NCBI RefSeq assembly: GCF_019303475.1
Contig: NZ_JABLSI010000030.1
Span: 1-64,000, forward strand
DNA: 64,000 bases
Source: Streptomyces sp. JJ38
GTDB lineage: Bacteria > Actinomycetota > Actinomycetes > Streptomycetales > Streptomycetaceae
Reading direction: 5' to 3'
The position numbers were made by a program, and so were the translations under genes. This document shows, piece after piece, positions 60,631 through 64,000 of this stretch (its first letter is position 1; every line of letters starts with the position of its first letter). The notes beneath the pieces are model-generated. The model saw nothing but the letters and a program-made list of their open reading frames with translations, searched no databases and was not told the DNA's origin.

Positions 60631-60984
60631 GTGCAGACGCACGCACCGTCACCGCAAACCGACCTGAACCCGCCTGATCCCACGGAGGACTCCTTGACCC
60701 CCCTGACCACGCTCACCGAGCTGGACGACGCCATCGACCGGCTCGGCGTGGCCGTTCCCTGCCGCAGCTACGACCCCGAGGTCTTCTTCGCCGAGGCTCC
60801 CGCCGACGTGGAGTACGCCAAGTCGCTGTGCAAGACCTGCCCGCTGCGTGAGGCCTGCCTCGCCGGCGCCAAGGACCGTCGCGAGCCCTGGGGCGTCTGG
60901 GGCGGCGAGCTGTTCGTCCAGGGCGTCGTGGTGCCCCGGAAGCGGCCGCGTGGCCGCCCGCGCAAGAACCCGGTCGCGGCATGA
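60631..60984 (+). CDS. wblC: WblC/WhiB7 transcriptional activator of intrinsic antibiotic resistance
   Basis: A 117-residue WhiB protein. Cys44, Cys67, Cys70 and Cys76 bind the 4Fe-4S cluster; EPWGVWGGE (85-93) is the WhiB7 turn that contacts the sigma factor; the C-terminal RPRGRPRK is an AT-hook (RGRP at 107-110). WhiB7 proteins act with the housekeeping sigma at promoters with AT-rich -35 flanks and induce drug-resistance genes when translation is inhibited. GTG 60631 has gaggaag upstream. Expression is probably set by the leader attenuator. The next gene overlaps by 4 nt (ATGA). Confidence 0.97.
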   Translation: MQTHAPSPQTDLNPPDPTEDSLTPLTTLTELDDAIDRLGVAVPCRSYDPEVFFAEAPADVEYAKSLCKTCPLREACLAGAKDRREPWGVWGGELFVQGVVVPRKRPRGRPRKNPVAA

Positions 60985-61289
60985 ACGCGCCCGGCACGAT
61001 CGACAGCCCGGCCGCGCACGGGCCGACGCAGCAGGACCCGATGAACGACACCGACTTCACCGCACGTGGGCGAAGCCGCGACGAGTGGCCCGCCATCACG
61101 CAGAACAGGACCCGCAAGATGCAACTCATGCCCGAAACACTGAGCCGAGCACGAATACAGCAGTACCGGAGCGAGGCCCGCGAAGAGCAGCTCGCGTACC
61201 AGATCGTGCTGGCCCGGCGGATGCAGCGCAAGGCGGAACGCGCCTCGCTGAAGGCCCGCCGGGCTCTCGCCCGGACTGTCATGTACTAG
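60981..61289 (+). CDS. Small basic helical protein cotranscribed with wblC
   Basis: A 102-residue protein of unknown function. Its ATG (60981) overlaps the wblC stop, so it is translationally coupled. The last 55 residues form a long Arg/Ala/Gln-rich helix (LSRARIQQYRSEAREEQLAY, RRMQRKAERASLKARRALA); the first 40 are disordered. No known domain. Coupling to WblC predicts induction by ribosome-targeting drugs; nucleic-acid binding is suggested by charge only. Confidence 0.78.
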   Translation: MNAPGTIDSPAAHGPTQQDPMNDTDFTARGRSRDEWPAITQNRTRKMQLMPETLSRARIQQYRSEAREEQLAYQIVLARRMQRKAERASLKARRALARTVMY

Positions 61290-61336
61290 AGCCCGTCCGG
61301 CGGTACCAGCCGACCGGCTCGGCATGGCTCCCGGGC

Positions 61337-61364
61337 GCGGCCCGCCGAAACACCGGCGGGCCGC
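61337..61364 (+). terminator. 11-bp hairpin, first of a pair
   Basis: The arms 61337-61347 and 61354-61364 are perfect with a 6-nt loop. Its last four bases are also the first of the larger stem at 61361-61410, so both cannot form at full length at once. Confidence 0.6.
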
Positions 61365-61410
61365 GTCCGGGAGCCGGCCGCAGCCTCTCTCGGCCGGCTC
61401 CCGGACGCGG
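61361..61410. terminator. 20-bp perfect hairpin after the wblC operon
   Basis: The arms 61361-61380 and 61391-61410 are exact complements around a 10-nt loop. It is the main candidate terminator of the wblC transcript. Confidence 0.8.
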
Positions 61411-61523
61411 CGATGACGCCAGGGAGGCGACGACCGTGATCCGGCACCGTGGCAACAACGACCACCACACCACCTGAACCGACCGCAGCCCCCGTGTGGG
61501 CAGACCGCGGTCGTCGACGGTAC

Positions 61524-61559
61524 CCGGAGCCGGGGCGCGAACCAGCGCCCCGGCTCCGG
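61524..61559. terminator. 15-bp perfect hairpin on the ABC1-kinase side
   Basis: The arms 61524-61538 and 61545-61559 are exact complements with a 6-nt loop, 75 nt past the stop of the minus-strand kinase gene. Confidence 0.75.
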
Positions 61560-61571
61560 CTGTTGGGCCCG

Positions 61572-61627
61572 GGAGCCCGGGAGCCCAGGAGCCCGGGAGC
61601 CCGGGAGTCCAGGAGCCCGGGAGCCCG
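61572..61627. repeat. 8-bp minisatellite, seven units
   Basis: Seven head-to-tail units of ggagcccg with small variants (ggagccca at unit 2, ggagtcca at unit 5). It begins 6 nt before the stop codon of the kinase gene in that gene's 3' untranslated region. Confidence 0.85.
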
Positions 61628-61633
61628 GTGGTC

Positions 61634-63178
61634 TCAGGCCACCGTCCCGGCCACGGCGTTCGGACCCTCCGGGTCGGGCTCCTGCGTGTGCTTTTCCAAA
61701 GCCACCCGTGAGACGCCGTCCCGGCCCGCCCGGCCCTTGGCCGCCGCCGAGTCCTCTCCGGCGCCTTCCTCGGCGTCTTCCCCGGCGCACTCCTCCGCGC
61801 GCTCCTCGCCGGTCTCGTCAGAGGCTTCCTCGGCGGAGGCCTCCCCGGTGAGCTCCTCGGCCGCCTCCTCCGGGCAGAAACCGGGCAGCCAGTTCTCCAG
61901 CTCATCGCGCAGCCGCACCCGGGCGCCGAGTTGGCACAGCACCCCGATCGTGCTCAGGGACACCCGGTGGATCAGCAGGTAGGACGGGGGGAGGTTGAGC
62001 TGCTTGCCCAACTGGTGTGCCGGGGAGCGGGGGTCGGCTATGCGCGCTCCCTGGTCACGCATCCAGTCGCGGGCGAAGGGGAACTCCTCGGCCGCGGCGG
62101 GCTCGATGATGGGGCGCAGGTACTCGTAGACCGCCTCCGGGTCCAACTCGATGTCCGGCTTGATGAACCCCTCGCCCCGCAGCAGTTCGTAGACCTCCTC
62201 GGTCCGCCCCTCCAGCGTCATCCGCAGCGTGACGCCGATGGGTTCGGGCAGCCCCTCCGGCAGCCGGTTGACCGTGCCGAAGTCCATGACGCCGAGCCGC
62301 CCGTCAGCCAGCAGCCGGAAGTTGCCCGGGTGCGGGTCGGCGTGCAGCAGGCCGGTCCGCGCGGTACCGCTGAACAGGAAGCGGGCGAGCAGCTGGCCAA
62401 CCCGGTCCCGCTCCTCCTGGCTGCCCTCGCGGATCACCAGGGCGAGCGGGGTGCCGTCCATCCACTCGGTGACCAGCACCTGTTCGCACTGGTGGACCAC
62501 CTCGGGCACGCGCACGTCCGGGTCCCCGGCGAACTCCGCGGCGTAGGCGCGCTGCGCCTCCGCCTCCAGCCCGTAGTCCAGCTCCTCGGCGATCCGCTCC
62601 CGCAGTTCCGAGATCAGCGGCTTGACCTCCATGCCCGGTATGAGCGGGCCCAGCAGCCGGGCGAACCGGCTCAGCTGGGAGAGATCCGAGAGCAGGGCCT
62701 CCCCGGCGCCCGGGTACTGCACCTTGACGGCGACCTCCCGGCCGTCGTGCCAGACCGCTCGGTGTACCTGGCCGATGGAGGCCGCGGCCGCCGGCTTGTC
62801 GGTGAACTCGCTGAACAGCTCCCGCCAGTCCGGCCCGAGGCGCTGGGCGAGCACCGAGTGCACCGTCGCCGCCGGCATCGGAGGAGCGGCGTCCTGAAGC
62901 TTGGTCAGGGCGGCCCGGTACGGGCCGGCCACCTCCTCGGGGAGGGCCGACTCGAAGACCGACAGCGCCTGGCCGAACTTCATCGCCCCTCCCTTCAGCG
63001 ACCCCAGCGTCGAGAAGAGCTGTTCGGCGGTGCGCTGTTGAAGCTCCGCGGCGATGGCCTCGGCCGGACGGCCGCCGAGGCGCTTGCCGATACCGAGTGC
63101 CGTGCGGCCCGCGAATCCGAGTGGTAGCGCGGCCAGCTTGGCGGTCCGGGTCACGGCCTTACGGGGAAGATCTGACAT
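61634..63178 (-). CDS. ABC1/AarF (UbiB-like) atypical kinase
   Basis: A 514-residue protein of the ABC1 atypical kinase family. The signature KFGQ (GAMKFGQALSVF), Ala-rich nucleotide loop (AAAASIGQVHRA), invariant Lys in VAVKVQYPG, TEWMDG, DPHPGNF and DFGTV are all present. UbiB relatives act as ATPases in isoprenoid-quinone synthesis or lipid transport; the role in actinobacteria is unclear. The last 90 residues are an acidic Glu/Ala-rich tail. ATG 63178 has ggagggg upstream. The whiB7-ABC1 order is conserved (Rv3197). It overlaps the ThiF-like gene by 20 nt. Confidence 0.92.
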   Translation of the reverse strand: MSDLPRKAVTRTAKLAALPLGFAGRTALGIGKRLGGRPAEAIAAELQQRTAEQLFSTLGSLKGGAMKFGQALSVFESALPEEVAGPYRAALTKLQDAAPPMPAATVHSVLAQRLGPDWRELFSEFTDKPAAAASIGQVHRAVWHDGREVAVKVQYPGAGEALLSDLSQLSRFARLLGPLIPGMEVKPLISELRERIAEELDYGLEAEAQRAYAAEFAGDPDVRVPEVVHQCEQVLVTEWMDGTPLALVIREGSQEERDRVGQLLARFLFSGTARTGLLHADPHPGNFRLLADGRLGVMDFGTVNRLPEGLPEPIGVTLRMTLEGRTEEVYELLRGEGFIKPDIELDPEAVYEYLRPIIEPAAAEEFPFARDWMRDQGARIADPRSPAHQLGKQLNLPPSYLLIHRVSLSTIGVLCQLGARVRLRDELENWLPGFCPEEAAEELTGEASAEEASDETGEERAEECAGEDAEEGAGEDSAAAKGRAGRDGVSRVALEKHTQEPDPEGPNAVAGTVA

Positions 63179-64000
63179 GCGACGCCCCTCCAACTCGCGG
63201 ACTGGCTCCAGGAGCTCCCGTGCCGTCCGGCCCGGTCGCCATGGTCACCTGTGGCATGCCCGAGGCGGGGGCCGCTTCGGTGAGCCCCTCGGGCTCCTCT
63301 TCGGCGGCACCGCACGGGCACTCGCTATACGGTCGCACAGCCTCCTCCTCGCGCCGCAGCCCGGGCAGGACGAACGAGCCGCGCACCCCGGGCGGGGCCG
63401 CGCCGTCCCCGTCCAGGAAGCTCAGGACGAAGGAGGCGGCCGCACCCGCCGTCACCGCGGCGAGCGCCACATCGCAGGCCGGGACCGTGGTGCGCCGGGA
63501 CTGCCGCCACTGGCCGACCATGAGCGGCCAGGCCGGTTCCCGGGCCGCCCGCCGTTCCCACATGCACCGCGCACAGGCCGACTCGCCGGGCAGGACGAGC
63601 GGGCCGACGAAGCCGGTGGCCTCCAACACCCCCGTGTACAGGTGTGGGCGGCCGGCCGCGAGGGCTTCCCGCGCCGACTCGGGATCCGGCGCGTAGGCCG
63701 CGAGCCCGTCCCGCGGAGCGAAGACCACCAGATCCAGGCCGCTCCCCGCGCGGCCCGGCTCGCCCCGGGGCCGCCGGGACCAGGGCGCCGCCCGCGTGAC
63801 CACCCGGCGCAGGGCCGCCGATCTGCGCCGCCCCTCCTGCTCGGGGCCGACACCGCCGGGGGCGGTGTCCCAGGCCGTGACACAGCCGCCGTCCACCACC
63901 TCCACCCGCCCCACCCCGGCGGCGGCCAGGAGCGCGGCCAGGGTGCCGCCCACCCGGCCGCCACCGCGCACCTGCACCTGGGCGGACCGCCGCGCGGCCA
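63159..64000 (-). CDS. ThiF family (E1-like) protein, 5' end outside window
   Basis: The frame is open to the window edge, so the gene starts beyond 64000; GTG 63977 is internal. About 280 residues are visible. GGGRVGGTLAALLAAAGVGRVEVVDGG is a Rossmann loop of the ThiF/MoeB type, and CARCMWERRA and CPCG supply Cys pairs. The family adenylates carrier-protein C-termini or peptide substrates, but the conserved adenylation Arg/Asn region is degraded here. Its 3' end overlaps the kinase gene start. Confidence 0.8.
   Translation of the reverse strand, partial: AARRSAQVQVRGGGRVGGTLAALLAAAGVGRVEVVDGGCVTAWDTAPGGVGPEQEGRRRSAALRRVVTRAAPWSRRPRGEPGRAGSGLDLVVFAPRDGLAAYAPDPESAREALAAGRPHLYTGVLEATGFVGPLVLPGESACARCMWERRAAREPAWPLMVGQWRQSRRTTVPACDVALAAVTAGAAASFVLSFLDGDGAAPPGVRGSFVLPGLRREEEAVRPYSECPCGAAEEEPEGLTEAAPASGMPQVTMATGPDGTGAPGASPRVGGASHVRSSP

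Larger units (their letters stand above)
61290..61633. other. 344-bp convergent intergenic region with three hairpins and a minisatellite
   Basis: No gene is supported here. It holds the hairpins 61337-61364, 61361-61410 and 61524-61559 and the 8-bp tandem repeat 61572-61627, between the converging wblC-operon and ABC1-kinase genes. Confidence 0.7.

Noticed and set aside
61438-61480. 13-codon ORF starting GTG 61438 near the wblC-operon end
   Set aside because: It has no ribosome site and is in the hairpin-rich convergent region; too short to support.
1-64000. tRNA genes, rRNA, CRISPR arrays, prophage or IS elements
   Set aside because: No cloverleaf, spacer array, transposase or phage protein was recognised on either strand.

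Overview
The window is about 73% G+C and densely packed with genes of actinobacterial type (a WhiB7-type regulator with an AT-hook, AdnAB, UvrD2, a mycoredoxin, DUF3117, DUF3107, many GTG starts and long GC hairpins without U-tracts). Gene order and protein flavour indicate a Streptomyces chromosome core. From memory, 3.4-22.4 kb follows the Mycobacterium tuberculosis order Rv1177-Rv1239c (fdxC, aminotransferase, dapE, LOG protein, folP2, Rv1209, tagA, Rv1211, methyltransferase, sigE, rseA, htrA, tatB, lpqX, mrp, corA). From 28.9 kb to the end it follows Rv3211 down to Rv3197 (rhlE, TetR, TB9.4, Rv3207c, moeB/Z, ATL, adnA, adnB, nudC, mycoredoxin, uvrD2, whiB7, ABC1 kinase). No tRNA, rRNA, IS element, phage gene or CRISPR array was seen.

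Layout. 0-13 kb: a truncated YoaR-like membrane protein, a SirB1-like protein and a GNAT enzyme, then 7Fe ferredoxin, dapC, two small envelope proteins, dapE (lysine/diaminopimelate route), a LOG protein, folP2, a DivIVA-like protein, tag, an enoyl-CoA hydratase and DUF3117. 13-19.5 kb: an envelope-stress module of O-methyltransferase, ECF sigma factor, zinc-type anti-sigma, HtrA-like protease, TatB and Mrp. 19.6-28.7 kb: a lipoprotein, CorA and a less conserved stretch (SUFU-domain protein, DUF6758, PHP phosphoesterase, MarC, two alpha/beta hydrolases). That stretch contains a sulfite-oxidase-type molybdoenzyme gene broken by one in-frame TAG.

28.9-36.4 kb: rhlE helicase, ferritin-like protein, DUF3107, TetR regulator with a palindromic operator candidate, hydrolase and a secreted metzincin-like DUF3152 protein. 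36.5-42.8 kb: a tightly overlapped operon of a DUF3492 (PelF-like) glycosyltransferase, a polytopic membrane protein, an 18-codon coupled ORF, a sugar-nucleotide epimerase and a spherulin-4-type glycosidase, followed by moeZ. This is the best candidate for a little-described system, namely a Pel/galactosaminogalactan-like polysaccharide cassette. 42.9-47.6 kb: an SlpD/Tap-type lipoprotein peptidase and a very large kinase-flippase fusion.

47.7-64 kb: a genome-maintenance and stress block of ATL, AdnA, a lipoprotein flanked by 24-bp direct repeats, AdnB, NudC, mycoredoxin and UvrD2. Then comes wblC with a complete-looking attenuator leader (WhiB7-type promoter, 98-codon uORF, 9-10 bp terminator with a T-rich tail and a competing helix), a coupled unknown gene, an ABC1 kinase and a truncated ThiF-like gene. 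The most solid sequence-level observations are the nonsense-interrupted molybdoenzyme, the wblC attenuator, the GGGAACC-N16-CGTTG promoter in front of the ECF sigma gene, and the repeat-flanked gene splitting adnA from adnB.
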